Source: Allobosea sp. CS1GBMeth4
Lineage (GTDB): Bacteria > Pseudomonadota > Alphaproteobacteria > Rhizobiales > Beijerinckiaceae
DNA: 64,000 nucleotides
Assembly: GCF_900185715.1 (NCBI RefSeq)
Contig: NZ_FYAS01000016.1
Location: 276,807 to 340,806 of the forward strand
Reading direction: 5' to 3'
Under the pieces are notes generated by a model. That model saw nothing but the letters and a program-made list of their open reading frames with translations, made no database searches and had not been told where the DNA came from. Shown here one piece after another: positions 50,126 to 59,839 of the stretch. The position numbers were made by a program, and so were the translations under genes. How positions within the stretch are numbered: the first letter of the stretch is position 1; every line of letters starts with the position of its first letter.

Positions 50126-51454
50126 ATGGCAGAGGTGCAAAGCCAGTCCTTTGGCGACGATGTTCCTGGTCTCGCCGCGCGCCGTCTCGCCGCGACGCTG
50201 ATCGACGAGGTGCTGCGCGCCGGTACCGCGCTGGACGAGACCTTCGAGCGCTTGGCTGTTACGGCAGGGCTGGAGCCGGCCGATGCCGGGCTGGCGCGTG
50301 CGATCGCGACCGTCGCCTTCCGCCGCCTCGGCACGATCCGCGCGGTGATCGACGCACGGCTGGAGCGCGGCAGCCCGCGCAAGTCCGGCCCGTTCGAGCC
50401 GATCATGGTTGCTGCGGCGGCGCAATTGCTCTTCCTCGACGTGCCCGATCACGCGGCGGTCGATCTCGCCATCCGCCAATTGCACGAGGATGCCCGCTCG
50501 GCCCGTTACACCTCGCTCGCCAATGCAGTGCTGCGGCGCCTGGCGCGCGAGCGCGAGGCGATCCTCGCCGAGCTCGATCCGCTGACCGATACGCCGGATT
50601 GGCTGCGCGAGAGCTGGACGCGGACCTATGGCGCCGATGTAGCCACGGCGATTGCAGCCGCCCATGCCGAGGAGCCACCGCTCGACCTGACCGTCAAATC
50701 CGACGCGGCCGGCTGGGCCGCCAAACTCGACGGCATCGTCCTGCCGACCGGCTCGGTGCGCCTGCGCGGGCGCGAGGCCATTACCGCCCTGCCCGGCTTC
50801 GCCGACGGGCAATGGTGGGTGCAGGACGCCGCCGCCGCCCTTCCCGCCCGGCTCCTCAACGTCCGGCCCGGCGAGCGCGTCGCCGATCTCTGCGCCGCGC
50901 CCGGCGGCAAGACCGTCCAGCTCGCACAGGCGGGTGCTGAGGTCGTCGCGGTCGACCGTTCCGGCCCGCGCCTGCGCCGGCTGAAGGCCAATCTCGAACG
51001 GCTCGGGCTGAGCGCTGAGGTCGTCACCGCCGATGTCGCAGCCTTCGAGGCCGAGCCCTTCGACGCCGTGCTGCTCGACGCGCCCTGCAGCGCCACCGGC
51101 ACGATCAGGCGCCACCCGGAGGTCGCCTGGACGAAGACGCCGCAGGACATCGCCAAGCTCGCCGCACTGCAGGCGCGCCTGCTCGACCGGGCGGCGCAAC
51201 TCACCCGGCCGGGCGGGCGCCTCGTCTACTGCACCTGCTCGCTCGAACGGGAGGAGGGCGAGGCGCAGATCGAAGCCGCCCTCGCCCGCACGCCCGGCCT
51301 CGCGCGCGACCCGATCGGGCCCGCGGAGATCGGCCTGGCCGAGGCCCTGACGCCGCTGGGCGAATTGCGGACGCTGCCGCACCAGCTCGCCGGCGAGACG
51401 CCGCGGCTATCGGGATGGGCGGGATTTTACGCTTGTCGGCTGATCAGGCTATGA
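50126..51454 (+). CDS. RsmB/NOP family RNA m5C methyltransferase
   Basis: A 442-aa protein with an N-terminal NusB-like RNA-binding domain (about 15-150, with LAIRQLHEDARSARYTSLAN ending near RYTSLAN) and a C-terminal Rossmann methyltransferase domain. SAM motif: VADLCAAPGGKTVQLA. The two catalytic Cys are in LLDAPCSATGTIRRHPEV and VYCTCSLEREEGEAQ. It probably makes 16S rRNA m5C967. It starts 1 nt after htpX stops and precedes the heparinase-like gene by 58 nt, a conserved neighbourhood in this order. Confidence 0.93.
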   Translation: MAEVQSQSFGDDVPGLAARRLAATLIDEVLRAGTALDETFERLAVTAGLEPADAGLARAIATVAFRRLGTIRAVIDARLERGSPRKSGPFEPIMVAAAAQLLFLDVPDHAAVDLAIRQLHEDARSARYTSLANAVLRRLAREREAILAELDPLTDTPDWLRESWTRTYGADVATAIAAAHAEEPPLDLTVKSDAAGWAAKLDGIVLPTGSVRLRGREAITALPGFADGQWWVQDAAAALPARLLNVRPGERVADLCAAPGGKTVQLAQAGAEVVAVDRSGPRLRRLKANLERLGLSAEVVTADVAAFEAEPFDAVLLDAPCSATGTIRRHPEVAWTKTPQDIAKLAALQARLLDRAAQLTRPGGRLVYCTCSLEREEGEAQIEAALARTPGLARDPIGPAEIGLAEALTPLGELRTLPHQLAGETPRLSGWAGFYACRLIRL

Positions 51455-51512
51455 GTCGGGCGGGATTCGCCTCGACGGAGGGGCGGACGAGACGGCGGGG
51501 CAGCAGGATTCG

Positions 51513-53258
51513 TTGAGCGGCTGGTCGGAGCGCAGGGGTCTGGCACGGGCAGCCATCGGCAGGGCGGCGCGGCGCACGCGCGGCCAGATCGCCGGAGCAA
51601 AGCGGGCGCTCTGGCCGTTCGGCCGGCTGCGCACCGGCCGGCTGCTCTTCGCCCCGCATGATCTGCGCACGGCCGACCCGACCACGGCGAGCGACATCTA
51701 CGCCGGTTATTTCGCCCTGGCCGGCCGCACCGCGAACTGCCACGGCGAATCGCCCTTCCTGATCGAGCCGCCGAGCGAGGCCTGGGCCGAGGCGCTGCAC
51801 GGCTTCGTCTGGCTGCGGCATCTGCGCGCCGCCGACACGGCGATCGCGCGCGCCAATGCCCGCGCGCTCGTCGACGAGTTCATCGCCCGCCGGCACGACC
51901 GCGACGAGATCGCCCGCCGCCCGGCCGTGATCGCCCGGCGGCTGATGTCGTTCCTGTCGCATTCGCCGCTCCTGCTCGAAGGCGCCGATCACGCCTTCTA
52001 CGAGCGCTTCATCCGCCATGTCGCGCAGACGACGGAGCGCCTCCAGCTCGCGCTCGCCGGAGCGGTCGAGGGCGCGGCGCGGCTGCAATGCCTGATCGCG
52101 ATCTGCTTCGCCGCCGTCTGCCTCGACGGCCAGGAACGGCGCCTGCGCCGCTACGAGACGAGCCTCTCCGACGAGCTGGAGCAGCAGATCCTGCCGGATG
52201 GCGGCCATCTCAGCCGCAATCCCCGCATCATCATCGAATTGCTGCTCGACCTCCTGCCGCTGCGCGAGACCTTCTCGGCGCGCGGGCTGGAGACGCCGCG
52301 CAGCATCATCATGGCGATCGACCGGATGATGCCGCATCTCAAGCTGTTCCGGCATGGCGACGGCGCGCTCGCTTTGTTCAACGGCATGGGTGCGACGCCG
52401 CCCGACCTGATGGCGACGCTGGCGGCCTATGACGATGTCCGCGCCCGGCCGATCGAGCACGCCGCCTATTCCGGCTATGACCGGCTCTCTGCCGGAACCA
52501 GCATCGTCGTGGTCGAGGCCGGGCCGCCTCCGCCCGGCGCGAATTCGATCGAGGCCCATGCCGGCTGTCTCTCCTTCGAACTGTCGACCGGCTCGCAGCG
52601 CATCGTGGTCAATTGCGGCGCCAGCCGCTTCGGCTCGCCCGAGCTCAAGCTGGCGGCGCGCGCGACCGCCGCCCATTCGACGGTCACGCTGCACGATCGC
52701 TCGAGCGCCGTCTTCGGGCTGGTTCTCGGCGAGAGGCGGATCACGGCGGGGCCGGCCGATGTCCGCGTCGCGCGCCAGGACGGCGAGGACGGGCATGAAT
52801 GGGTCGGCAGCCATGACGGCTACCGGCGTGCCTTCGGCACCATCCACACCCGCCGCCTGCTGCTGGCCCGCAGCGGCAGCCAGCTCACCGGCGAGGATGC
52901 CTTCAGCCCGCCCGCCGCGCTGGCGAGCCTGCCGGCGGCCGCGCGCTTCCATCTGCATCCCAACGTCCGGCCCAGCCTGATCCGCGACGGCGAGGGCGCG
53001 CTCCTGGCGCTGCCTTCGGGCGAGATCTGGGCTTTCGAGGCCTCGGGCCTGCGCGTCGGGCTGGAGGAGAGCATCTTCTTCGCCGCTGCCGACGGCCGCC
53101 ACAAGACCGCGCAGCTCGTCGTCGAATTCGACGCTGTGGCGACGCCGCAGATCGTCTGGCGGTTCGCCCGTCTCGGAACGCCCGCGCAGCGCCCTGCCGC
53201 CGGCGCCGGGACGATCCGCCCGGACCAGGCCGAAGCCGAGCCCGATCCGCCGCTCTGA
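51513..53258 (+). CDS. Heparinase II/III family protein
   Basis: A 581-aa protein with an alpha-toroid-like N-terminal half (about 60-320) and a beta-sandwich C-terminal half (about 350-560), the layout of heparinase II/III lyases. [16 protein letters not shown] and [18 protein letters not shown] (ends ARATAA and DRSSA) are typical of this subfamily, as are [15 protein letters not shown] and RFHLHPNV. The start is TTG 51513 with GCAGGA upstream. No signal peptide is seen. In Hyphomicrobiales it sits between rsmB and purH; its substrate is unknown and may be an envelope polysaccharide. Confidence 0.88.
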   Translation: MSGWSERRGLARAAIGRAARRTRGQIAGAKRALWPFGRLRTGRLLFAPHDLRTADPTTASDIYAGYFALAGRTANCHGESPFLIEPPSEAWAEALHGFVWLRHLRAADTAIARANARALVDEFIARRHDRDEIARRPAVIARRLMSFLSHSPLLLEGADHAFYERFIRHVAQTTERLQLALAGAVEGAARLQCLIAICFAAVCLDGQERRLRRYETSLSDELEQQILPDGGHLSRNPRIIIELLLDLLPLRETFSARGLETPRSIIMAIDRMMPHLKLFRHGDGALALFNGMGATPPDLMATLAAYDDVRARPIEHAAYSGYDRLSAGTSIVVVEAGPPPPGANSIEAHAGCLSFELSTGSQRIVVNCGASRFGSPELKLAARATAAHSTVTLHDRSSAVFGLVLGERRITAGPADVRVARQDGEDGHEWVGSHDGYRRAFGTIHTRRLLLARSGSQLTGEDAFSPPAALASLPAAARFHLHPNVRPSLIRDGEGALLALPSGEIWAFEASGLRVGLEESIFFAAADGRHKTAQLVVEFDAVATPQIVWRFARLGTPAQRPAAGAGTIRPDQAEAEPDPPL

Positions 53259-53371
53259 CCTCCTGCAGCACGGGGCGCAGCGCCTTGTGCTTTGCAGCAA
53301 AGCCCGGGCGTGATAGGGCGCGCGCGAGCATTCCGCGCCTCGCGCCCATCAACCCGGGACCCAGCCCTCTC

Positions 53372-54964
53372 ATGCCGAATGAACTCCGCCGCGTCGAACG
53401 CGCGCTGCTTTCCGTTTCCGACAAGACCGGGCTGATCGACTTCGCCCGCGCCCTCTCCCGCATGGGCATCGCCCTGGTCTCGACCGGCGGCACCGCCAAG
53501 GCGATCGCCGAGGCCGGCCTCGCCGTCACCGACGTCTCCGACCTGACCGGCTTCCCCGAGATGATGGATGGCCGCGTCAAGACGCTGCATCCCAAGGTCC
53601 ATGGCGGCCTGCTCGCCATCCGCTCGCATCCTGAGCACCAGGCCTCGATGCTCGGCCACGGCATCGCCCCGATCGACCTGCTCGTCGTCAACCTCTACCC
53701 GTTCGAGGCGACGGTCGCCGCCGGCAAGCCCTATGAGGACTGCATCGAGAACATCGATATCGGCGGTCCGGCGATGATCCGTGCCGCCGCCAAGAACCAC
53801 AACGACGTCGCCGTCGTGGTCGAGGCATCCGACTACGCCGCCGTGCTGGCCGATCTCGAGGCGCACAAGGGCGCGACCACGCTGAGCCTGCGCCGCAAGC
53901 TGGCGCAGAAGGCCTATGCGCGCACCGCCGCCTATGACGCCGCGATCTCGAACTGGTTCGCGAACGAGCTCGGCGATACCTCGCCGGCCTTCCGCGCGCT
54001 CGGCGGCAACCTCGCCGAGACCATGCGCTACGGCGAGAACCCGCATCAATGGGCCGCTTTCTACCGCACGCCCGAGCAGCGCCCCGGCGTCGCCACCGCC
54101 CGCCAGGTCCAGGGCAAGCAGCTCTCCTACAACAACATCAACGACACTGACGCGGCCTTCGAATGCGTCGCCGAGTTCGATCCCGCCCGGGCCGCCGCCT
54201 GCGTCATCGTCAAGCATGCCAATCCCTGCGGCGTCGCCGAAGGCGGCTCGCTGCGCGAAGCTTATGAACGGGCCCTCGCCTGCGACCCCGTCTCGGCCTT
54301 CGGCGGCATCGTCGCGCTGAACCGCAAGCTCGATGCCGAAGCGGCGAAGAAGATCGTCGAGATCTTCACCGAGGTGATCATCGCCCCCGAGGCCGACGAG
54401 GAGGCCATCGCGCTCGTCGCCGCCAAGAAGAACCTGCGCCTGCTGTTGACCGGCGGCCTGCCGGACGTCCGCAAACCCGGCCTGTCGCTGCGCACCGTCG
54501 CCGGCGGCTTCCTGGCGCAGGCGCGCGACAACGCCGTCGTCGATGACATGGACCTCAGGGTCGTGACCCGGCGCCAGCCGAGCCCGGCCGAGCTCGCCGA
54601 TCTGCGCTTCGCCTTCCGCGTCGCCAAGCACGTCAAGTCGAACGCCATCGTCTATGCGAAGGACCTCGCCACCGTCGGCATCGGCGCCGGCCAGATGAGC
54701 CGCGTCGATTCCTCGCGCATCGCCGCCTGGAAGGCGGGCGAGGCGGCCAAGGCCGCCGGCATGCCCGAGAGCCTGGCCAAGGGTTCGGTCGTCGCCTCCG
54801 ACGCCTTCTTCCCCTTCGCCGACGGCCTGCTCGCCGCCGCCGAGGCCGGCGCCACCGCCGTGATCCAGCCCGGCGGCTCGATGCGCGACGACGAGGTGGT
54901 CAAGGCGGCCGACGAGGCCGGCCTCGCCATGGTCTTCACCGGCCATCGCCATTTCCGGCACTGA
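53372..54964 (+). CDS. purH: Bifunctional AICAR transformylase / IMP cyclohydrolase
   Basis: A 530-aa enzyme for the last two steps of IMP synthesis. The N-terminal IMP cyclohydrolase (about 1-200) has [28 protein letters not shown] and [16 protein letters not shown]. The C-terminal AICAR transformylase has [35 protein letters not shown] and [12 protein letters not shown]. Length and motifs are complete. It is followed 16 nt later by a small membrane protein gene in the same direction. Confidence 0.97.
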   Translation: MPNELRRVERALLSVSDKTGLIDFARALSRMGIALVSTGGTAKAIAEAGLAVTDVSDLTGFPEMMDGRVKTLHPKVHGGLLAIRSHPEHQASMLGHGIAPIDLLVVNLYPFEATVAAGKPYEDCIENIDIGGPAMIRAAAKNHNDVAVVVEASDYAAVLADLEAHKGATTLSLRRKLAQKAYARTAAYDAAISNWFANELGDTSPAFRALGGNLAETMRYGENPHQWAAFYRTPEQRPGVATARQVQGKQLSYNNINDTDAAFECVAEFDPARAAACVIVKHANPCGVAEGGSLREAYERALACDPVSAFGGIVALNRKLDAEAAKKIVEIFTEVIIAPEADEEAIALVAAKKNLRLLLTGGLPDVRKPGLSLRTVAGGFLAQARDNAVVDDMDLRVVTRRQPSPAELADLRFAFRVAKHVKSNAIVYAKDLATVGIGAGQMSRVDSSRIAAWKAGEAAKAAGMPESLAKGSVVASDAFFPFADGLLAAAEAGATAVIQPGGSMRDDEVVKAADEAGLAMVFTGHRHFRH

Positions 54965-54980
54965 GCGGGGAGACGCCGGC

Positions 54981-55259
54981 ATGCACACCGTCAAGGTCAT
55001 CGCCGCCGGCTTCGCCCTGCTCGGCGTGCTGCTCCTGATCGCGCCGCGGCTCGACACAAGCGGGCGTCATCCGATCGTCCTCGCGATGAAGCTGTTCATC
55101 CCGCTCTGGTTCGCCGTCTCGGTGATCAACCTGATCGTCGGCATCACCCGGGCCGGCTACGGCTTCCTGGAGGAGGTCCCGATCCTGCTCCTCGTCTTCG
55201 GCCTGCCGGCACTGGTGGCATCCCTGATCTGGTGGCGTTTCGGAAGGAATGTGCCGTGA
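54981..55259 (+). CDS. Small three-helix membrane protein, hypothetical
   Basis: A 92-aa protein with three predicted transmembrane helices (about residues 5-23, 34-54 and 64-84) and a short basic tail. GGGGAG precedes ATG 54981. Its stop overlaps the GTG start of the YbaK-like gene by 4 nt (GTGA), so the two are coupled. The family is not recognised. Its place after purH seems conserved by spacing only; its role is unknown. Confidence 0.72.
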   Translation: MHTVKVIAAGFALLGVLLLIAPRLDTSGRHPIVLAMKLFIPLWFAVSVINLIVGITRAGYGFLEEVPILLLVFGLPALVASLIWWRFGRNVP

Positions 55260-55738
55260 GTCTCGAATCCGTCCGCGCCTTCTTCGCGCAGCACGCGCCC
55301 GACATCGAGGTCGAGCTCACCGAAGGCAGCAGCGCCACGGTCCAGCTCGCGGCCGAAGCCTTCGGGGTCGAACCGGCCCGCATCGCCAAGACGCTGTCGC
55401 TGCGGCTGGGCGAGCGCGTCGTCCTGCTCGTCGCCCGCGGCGATGCGCGTCTCGACAACCGGAAGACCAAGGCCGCGTTCGGCTTCAAGCCGCGCATGCT
55501 CGCGGCGGACGAGGTCGCCGCGATCACCGGCCATCCGGTCGGAGGCGTCTGCCCGTTCGGGTTGGCGGAGCCGCTGCCGGTCTATTGCGACGTCTCGCTC
55601 AAGACCTTCGACACGGTCCTGCCGGCAGCCGGCTCGACCCGCAGCATGGTCCGCATCAGCCCGGAGCGCATGGCCGCGCTCACCGGCGCAGAATGGGTCG
55701 ACGTCTGCCAGGACCCCGCCGTCCAGGCCGCGGAATGA
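55256..55738 (+). CDS. YbaK/EbsC family aminoacyl-tRNA deacylase
   Basis: A 160-aa single-domain editing protein related to the ProRS INS domain, YbaK and ProX. Key segments are GSSATVQLAAEAFGVEPARI, AKTLSLRLGERVVLLVARGD, GHPVGGVCPFGLA and YCDVSLKTFDTVLPAAGS. The conserved Lys is in IAKTLS. Members hydrolyse mischarged aminoacyl-tRNAs in trans. The start is GTG 55256 with AAGGA upstream, overlapping the previous stop. Confidence 0.9.
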   Translation: MSLESVRAFFAQHAPDIEVELTEGSSATVQLAAEAFGVEPARIAKTLSLRLGERVVLLVARGDARLDNRKTKAAFGFKPRMLAADEVAAITGHPVGGVCPFGLAEPLPVYCDVSLKTFDTVLPAAGSTRSMVRISPERMAALTGAEWVDVCQDPAVQAAE

Positions 55739-55765
55739 CGCGACCGGCCGTGCCGACGATCGCCG

Positions 55766-56569
55766 TCAGGCGCGGACACGCTCGATCAGCGCCATGGCGG
55801 CGGCCGGATTGCGGACCTTGTCGCCGCTGATGACATAGAGGAAGACATCGCGCGGCGACCGGCGCGCGGCGGGCGCGACGCGTTCGAGATCCTCCGGCGT
55901 GCCGCCATCGGCCCAGTCCCTCGCGCGGCGGGCCCAGGCGTCGAGCTGCTGTGCCGGATAGCCCTCAGGCTCCGACTCCGTCGTGCCCATGATCCGCGCA
56001 TAGACGAACGGCGCCGTCACGTCGGCGATCTGGGGGAAATCGGCATCGCCGGCAGTGATCACCGCGACGCCGTACTCCCGGAGGAGCGCCACGAAGTCGG
56101 GCGAGCGGAAGCTCGGATGGCGCACCTCGACGGCATGGCGCAAAGCGATGCCGTCGACCTCCTTCGGCAGCAGCTTCAGGAACGCCTCGAAATCCGCGGG
56201 ATCGAAGGCCTTGGTCGCCATGAACTGCCAGTTGATCGGGCCGAGCTTCTCCTTGAGCTCGCTGATCCCCGAGGTCACGAACTTCTCGACGGAGGGGCCG
56301 GCCTCGGCCAGAACCCGGCGGTTGGTGCAGAAGCGCGAGCCCTTGAGCGCGAAGACGAAGCCGTCCGGCGTCTCGGCTCGCCATCGGGCGAAGCTCTCCG
56401 GCTTCTGCGAGCCGTAATAGGTGCCGTTGATCTCGATCGAGGTCAGCTTGCTCGCGGCATATTCGAGTTCGCGCTTCTGCGAGAGCTTGTCCGGATAAAA
56501 CACGCCGCGCCAGGGCTCGAACACCCAGCCGCCGATGCCGATATGGATCCCGCCTGCCGCCTTGCTCAT
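55766..56569 (-). CDS. DUF72 domain-containing protein
   Basis: A protein of 267 aa of the DUF72 (YecE-like) family, predicted TIM barrel. Landmarks are IGIGGWVFEPWRGVFYP at the N-terminus, SIEINGTYYGSQKPESFARW, FVFALKGSRFCTN, then AVEVRHPSF and YARIMGTTES. I chose ATG 56569 because GGAGG lies 9 nt upstream; ATG 56578 directly abuts that site. Its activity is unknown; iron-sulfur or nucleic-acid links have been proposed for relatives. It lies 99 nt downstream of the LysR gene on the same strand. Confidence 0.88.
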   Translation of the reverse strand: MSKAAGGIHIGIGGWVFEPWRGVFYPDKLSQKRELEYAASKLTSIEINGTYYGSQKPESFARWRAETPDGFVFALKGSRFCTNRRVLAEAGPSVEKFVTSGISELKEKLGPINWQFMATKAFDPADFEAFLKLLPKEVDGIALRHAVEVRHPSFRSPDFVALLREYGVAVITAGDADFPQIADVTAPFVYARIMGTTESEPEGYPAQQLDAWARRARDWADGGTPEDLERVAPAARRSPRDVFLYVISGDKVRNPAAAMALIERVRA

Positions 56570-56668
56570 CGTCGTCATCCTCCGTGTCGAGCCGCCCGGC
56601 TCGTCGCTTCCCTTCGTTGTAAACGCCGGTGCCGACGCGAAGCGGCAGCATATCGAAGAGGCTCCCGA

Positions 56669-57616
56669 TCAGGCGATCCGACCCGAATCTCCTGCCGAGG
56701 GGCCGAGGACGGGCGCAGCGCCCTCGCGCGCCCGCTCCGCCACGGCGGCACGCACTTCGCCGACGAAATCGAGCGCAAGGGCGGACCTGAACCGGCCGCT
56801 CGCCCAGACGACCCCGACATCATAGAGCACCGCGGGCCTGAACGGCCGCACCACGATGCCGCGCCCGCCGAACTCGAAGGCCGTGAACGCGTCGACGATC
56901 GCCACGCCCGCCCCGGCGGCGACGAGGCCGCAGGCGATCATGGACAGCGGCGTTTCCACGCGCGTCTGGCGCGTGATGCCGGCCGCCGAGAAGATCGCAT
57001 CGATGCGGTACCGCATCGGCGTGGTCTGCTCCAGCGAGACGAAGGGCTCTCCGATGAAGTCCGGCGGCTCGAGCACCGGTTTTCGCGCCAGCCGATGGCC
57101 CTCGGGCAGGACCGCGACGCCGGCCACCGGCGTCATCAGCTCCACTTCGATATTGGGAAAGTCGAGCGGCCCCTGGGCGAAGCCGACATCGCAGAAGCCG
57201 CTCGCCACCCATTCGACCACCTGCGAGGAGATGCTGCCGTAGACCGCCGCTTCCAGGCCCGGCCTGTCGAGCATGAACCGCCCGACGATGCGCGGCAGGA
57301 AGCCGACATTGAACGTCGGCAGCGCCGCGATCCGCAGGCGCCCGGACTGGCCCTCCCGCAGGCTTTTCGCGGCCCGCTCGATGCGCTCCAGCCCGACGAA
57401 CTGCCGTTCGACCTCGCGATAGAGCGACAGCGCCTCATTGGTCGGCATCAGCCGCGTGCCGCGCTTCGCGAACAGCTTCAGGCCGAGCGCATATTGCAGG
57501 TCGTGGATCAGCCGCGTCACCGCCGGCTGGCTGATGTGCAGCGCGTGAGCGGCCGCCGTCACCCCGCCGGTGACGATCACAGCGCGGAAGGCCTCGATCT
57601 GGCGCGGATTCAGCAT
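56669..57616 (-). CDS. LysR family transcriptional regulator
   Basis: A 315-aa LysR-type regulator. The N-terminal winged helix (about 1-65) has IEAFRAVIVTGGVTAAAHAL and the recognition part HISQPAVTRLIHDLQ. The rest is a periplasmic-binding-protein-like effector domain (about 88-295). ATG 57616 has GGAGG 7 nt upstream. It is divergent from the ABC importer / dehydrogenase operon and is its probable ligand-responsive activator; the effector would be the imported substrate or a metabolite. Confidence 0.92.
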   Translation of the reverse strand: MLNPRQIEAFRAVIVTGGVTAAAHALHISQPAVTRLIHDLQYALGLKLFAKRGTRLMPTNEALSLYREVERQFVGLERIERAAKSLREGQSGRLRIAALPTFNVGFLPRIVGRFMLDRPGLEAAVYGSISSQVVEWVASGFCDVGFAQGPLDFPNIEVELMTPVAGVAVLPEGHRLARKPVLEPPDFIGEPFVSLEQTTPMRYRIDAIFSAAGITRQTRVETPLSMIACGLVAAGAGVAIVDAFTAFEFGGRGIVVRPFRPAVLYDVGVVWASGRFRSALALDFVGEVRAAVAERAREGAAPVLGPSAGDSGRIA

Positions 57617-57650
57617 GCTCCGGCCTCCGTCCAATCCATAACATTCCGGT

Positions 57651-57668
57651 ATGAATCGCGCGATTCAT
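57651..57668. promoter_or_regulatory. Perfect 18-bp palindrome in the LysR / ABC divergent promoter
   Basis: ATGAATCGCGCGATTCAT is fully self-complementary. It lies 34 nt from the LysR start and 66 nt from the binding-protein start. A nearby CATA-N9-TATG (57637-57653) has the T-N11-A-like outline of LysR sites. Both are in the place expected for a LysR dimer that represses its own gene and activates the divergent operon. Confidence 0.65.
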
Positions 57669-57734
57669 TCGATTTGACCAGCTCGAAACTGTCGAAGACG
57701 CTGGCCCATCACTCGAAAACGAGGAGGGGAAGCC

Positions 57735-58769
57735 ATGAAACTCGCCATCACATTTGCGCTTGCCGCCGGTACGGCACTCGCTGGCTCGGCTGCGTTCGCC
57801 CAGCAGAAGACGCTCTATGTCGCCGGCTATGGCGGCTCCTACGAGCAGACGATGCGCAAGGATGTCATCCCCGGCTTCGAGAAGCAGGCGAACGTCAGGA
57901 TCGAATATGTCGCCGGCAATTCGACCGACACCCTCGCCAAGCTGCAGGCGCAGAAGGGCAACCAGCAGATCGACGTCATCATCGTCGACGACGGCCCGGC
58001 CTATCAGGCGGTCTCGCTCGGCTTCTGCGGGACGCTGACCGACGCCCCGATCTATGCCGACCTCGCCCCGGTGATGAAGTTCAAGTCGAACAGGGCCGTG
58101 GGTCTGGGCATGGTCGCGACGGGCCTGTTCTACAACAGGAAGGTCTTCGCCGAGAACAACTGGCCGGCGCCGACCTCCTGGGCCGATCTCAAGGATGCGA
58201 AGTTCCGCAAGAAGCTCGTGGTCCCCCCGATCAACAACACCTATGGCCTGCACGCGCTGGTCGCCTTCGCGCAGCTCGGCGGCGGCGGGGAGGCGAAGAT
58301 CGAGCCCGGCTTCAGGACGATCAAGGACGAGATCAACCCCAACGTCCTCGCCTACGAGCCCTCGCCGGCGAAGATGACCGAGCTGTTCCAGAACGGCCAG
58401 GCGGTGATCGGCGTCTGGGGCTCCGGCCGCGTCAAGGCCTTCGCCGACACCGGCTTCCCGGCCGAGTTCGTCTATCCGAAGGAAGGCGGCTATGCGCTCG
58501 GCATCGCCGGCTGCCCGGTCGAGGGTTCGAAGAACGCGGCCGAGGCCAATGCCTTCCTGCAATACATGCTCTCTCCGCCGGTGCAGGTCGCCCTGGCGGT
58601 CGGCGGCGGCTCCGGCCCGGCCAATATGAAGGTCGTGCTGACGCCCGAGCAGCAGAAGGGCCTGCCCTATGGCGAGCAGGTCAAGGCGCTGAAGGCGATC
58701 GACTGGGATGTCGCCAACGACAAGCGCGAGGAATGGACGCGGCGCTGGAACCGCGAGATCGAGCGCTGA
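57735..58769 (+). CDS. ABC transporter substrate-binding protein, spermidine/putrescine (PotD) type
   Basis: A 344-aa periplasmic binding protein with a signal peptide ending AAFAQQ. Landmarks are TLYVAGYGGSYEQTM and DVIIVDDGPAYQAVSLG, then VATGLFYNRKVF, SWADLKDAKF and VIGVWGSGRVKAFA. This group (COG0687) binds polyamines, opines and other cationic amines. GAGGAGGGG precedes ATG 57735. It is the first gene of an importer-plus-dehydrogenase operon that starts across from the LysR gene. The ligand is probably the substrate of the flavoprotein downstream. Confidence 0.9.
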   Translation: MKLAITFALAAGTALAGSAAFAQQKTLYVAGYGGSYEQTMRKDVIPGFEKQANVRIEYVAGNSTDTLAKLQAQKGNQQIDVIIVDDGPAYQAVSLGFCGTLTDAPIYADLAPVMKFKSNRAVGLGMVATGLFYNRKVFAENNWPAPTSWADLKDAKFRKKLVVPPINNTYGLHALVAFAQLGGGGEAKIEPGFRTIKDEINPNVLAYEPSPAKMTELFQNGQAVIGVWGSGRVKAFADTGFPAEFVYPKEGGYALGIAGCPVEGSKNAAEANAFLQYMLSPPVQVALAVGGGSGPANMKVVLTPEQQKGLPYGEQVKALKAIDWDVANDKREEWTRRWNREIER

Positions 58770-58795
58770 GCGCGCGCCTCGGCGGACCTCATCCG

Positions 58796-59839
58796 ATGTC
58801 GCATCTCGTCCTCGAAGCGCTGGGCAAGTCCTACGGCGCCGTCGTGGCGGTGGAGGGGCTCGACCTCGCCGTCGAACGCGGGGAGTTCGTCTCCCTGCTC
58901 GGCCCCTCCGGCTGCGGCAAGACCACGACGCTGCAGATGATCGCCGGCTTCGTGCCGCTCGATCGCGGCCGCATCCTGCTCGACGGCGGCGACCTCGCCG
59001 CCGTCGCGCCCAACCGTCGCGGGCTCGGCATCGTCTTCCAGAGCTATGCCCTGTTCCCGCACATGACGGTGGCGGAGAACATCGCCTTCGGCCTCGAAAT
59101 GCGTGGCGTCGGCAGGGCGGAACGCGAGAAGCGCACGCTCGAGGCGATGGCGCTCGTCGGTCTGAAAGGCTTCGCCGAGCGCTATCCGCGCCGCATGTCC
59201 GGGGGGCAGCAGCAGCGCGTCGCGCTGGCGCGGGCGCTGGTCATCAAGCCGGCGCTGCTGCTGCTCGACGAGCCGCTCTCCAATCTCGACGCCAAGCTGC
59301 GCGAGGAGATGCAGGGCGAGTTGCGCCAGATCCAGCGCTCGGTCGGCACCACCACGATCCTCGTCACCCATGACCAGCACGAGGCGATGGCGCTGTCCGA
59401 CCGCATCGTGCTGATGAACCAGGGCCGGGTCGAGCAGATCGGCGCGCCCGATGCGGTCTATGGCCGGCCGAGCAGCGCCTTCGTCGCCAATTTCCTCGGC
59501 AAGACCAACATGCTGAAGGGCAGCGGCGACGGGGCGGGGCGCGTCCTGATCGACGGCTTCGCCATCGCGCTGCCCGGCGCCGGCCCGGGGCCGGTGGCGC
59601 TCGCCGTCAGGCCGGAGCGCCTCGTCCTCGCCGCCCCCGGCGCTCCCGGCTTCGGCGGCCGCATCGCCGGCCGCGTCTTCCAGGGCTCCTACTGGCTGCT
59701 CACTATCGAGAGCGCCGCGGGGCCGCTCACCGTGATGCGCGGCAACGACGGAACCGCCGTTCCCGCCGAAGGCGAGGCGGTGAGCCTCTCCTTCGCGCCG
59801 GGCGACGCCGCCCTGCTCGCGGACGGGGGCGCCTCATGA
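58796..59839 (+). CDS. ABC transporter ATP-binding protein, PotA type
   Basis: A 347-aa ABC ATPase. Walker A is LGPSGCGKTT (residues 35-44), the Q-loop is FQSYALFPHM, the signature is MSGGQQQRVA, Walker B is LLLLDEPLSNLDAK and the H-loop is VTHDQ. The C-terminal part is a TOBE_2 regulatory domain (about 255-345). It powers the two permeases encoded downstream. ATG 58796 opens the gene 26 nt after the binding protein. Its stop overlaps the next start (ATGA). Confidence 0.93.
   Translation: MSHLVLEALGKSYGAVVAVEGLDLAVERGEFVSLLGPSGCGKTTTLQMIAGFVPLDRGRILLDGGDLAAVAPNRRGLGIVFQSYALFPHMTVAENIAFGLEMRGVGRAEREKRTLEAMALVGLKGFAERYPRRMSGGQQQRVALARALVIKPALLLLDEPLSNLDAKLREEMQGELRQIQRSVGTTTILVTHDQHEAMALSDRIVLMNQGRVEQIGAPDAVYGRPSSAFVANFLGKTNMLKGSGDGAGRVLIDGFAIALPGAGPGPVALAVRPERLVLAAPGAPGFGGRIAGRVFQGSYWLLTIESAAGPLTVMRGNDGTAVPAEGEAVSLSFAPGDAALLADGGAS

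Noticed and set aside
52820..55057. Long antisense frame over the heparinase-like gene and purH
   Set aside because: Shadow of real genes. The product has no recognisable domain and the biased composition expected of antisense high-GC DNA.
56117..58795. Plus-strand frame continuous with the PotA-like ATPase
   Set aside because: It crosses the DUF72 and LysR genes antisense and the PotD-like gene in another frame. The ATPase starts at ATG 58796, where family similarity begins.
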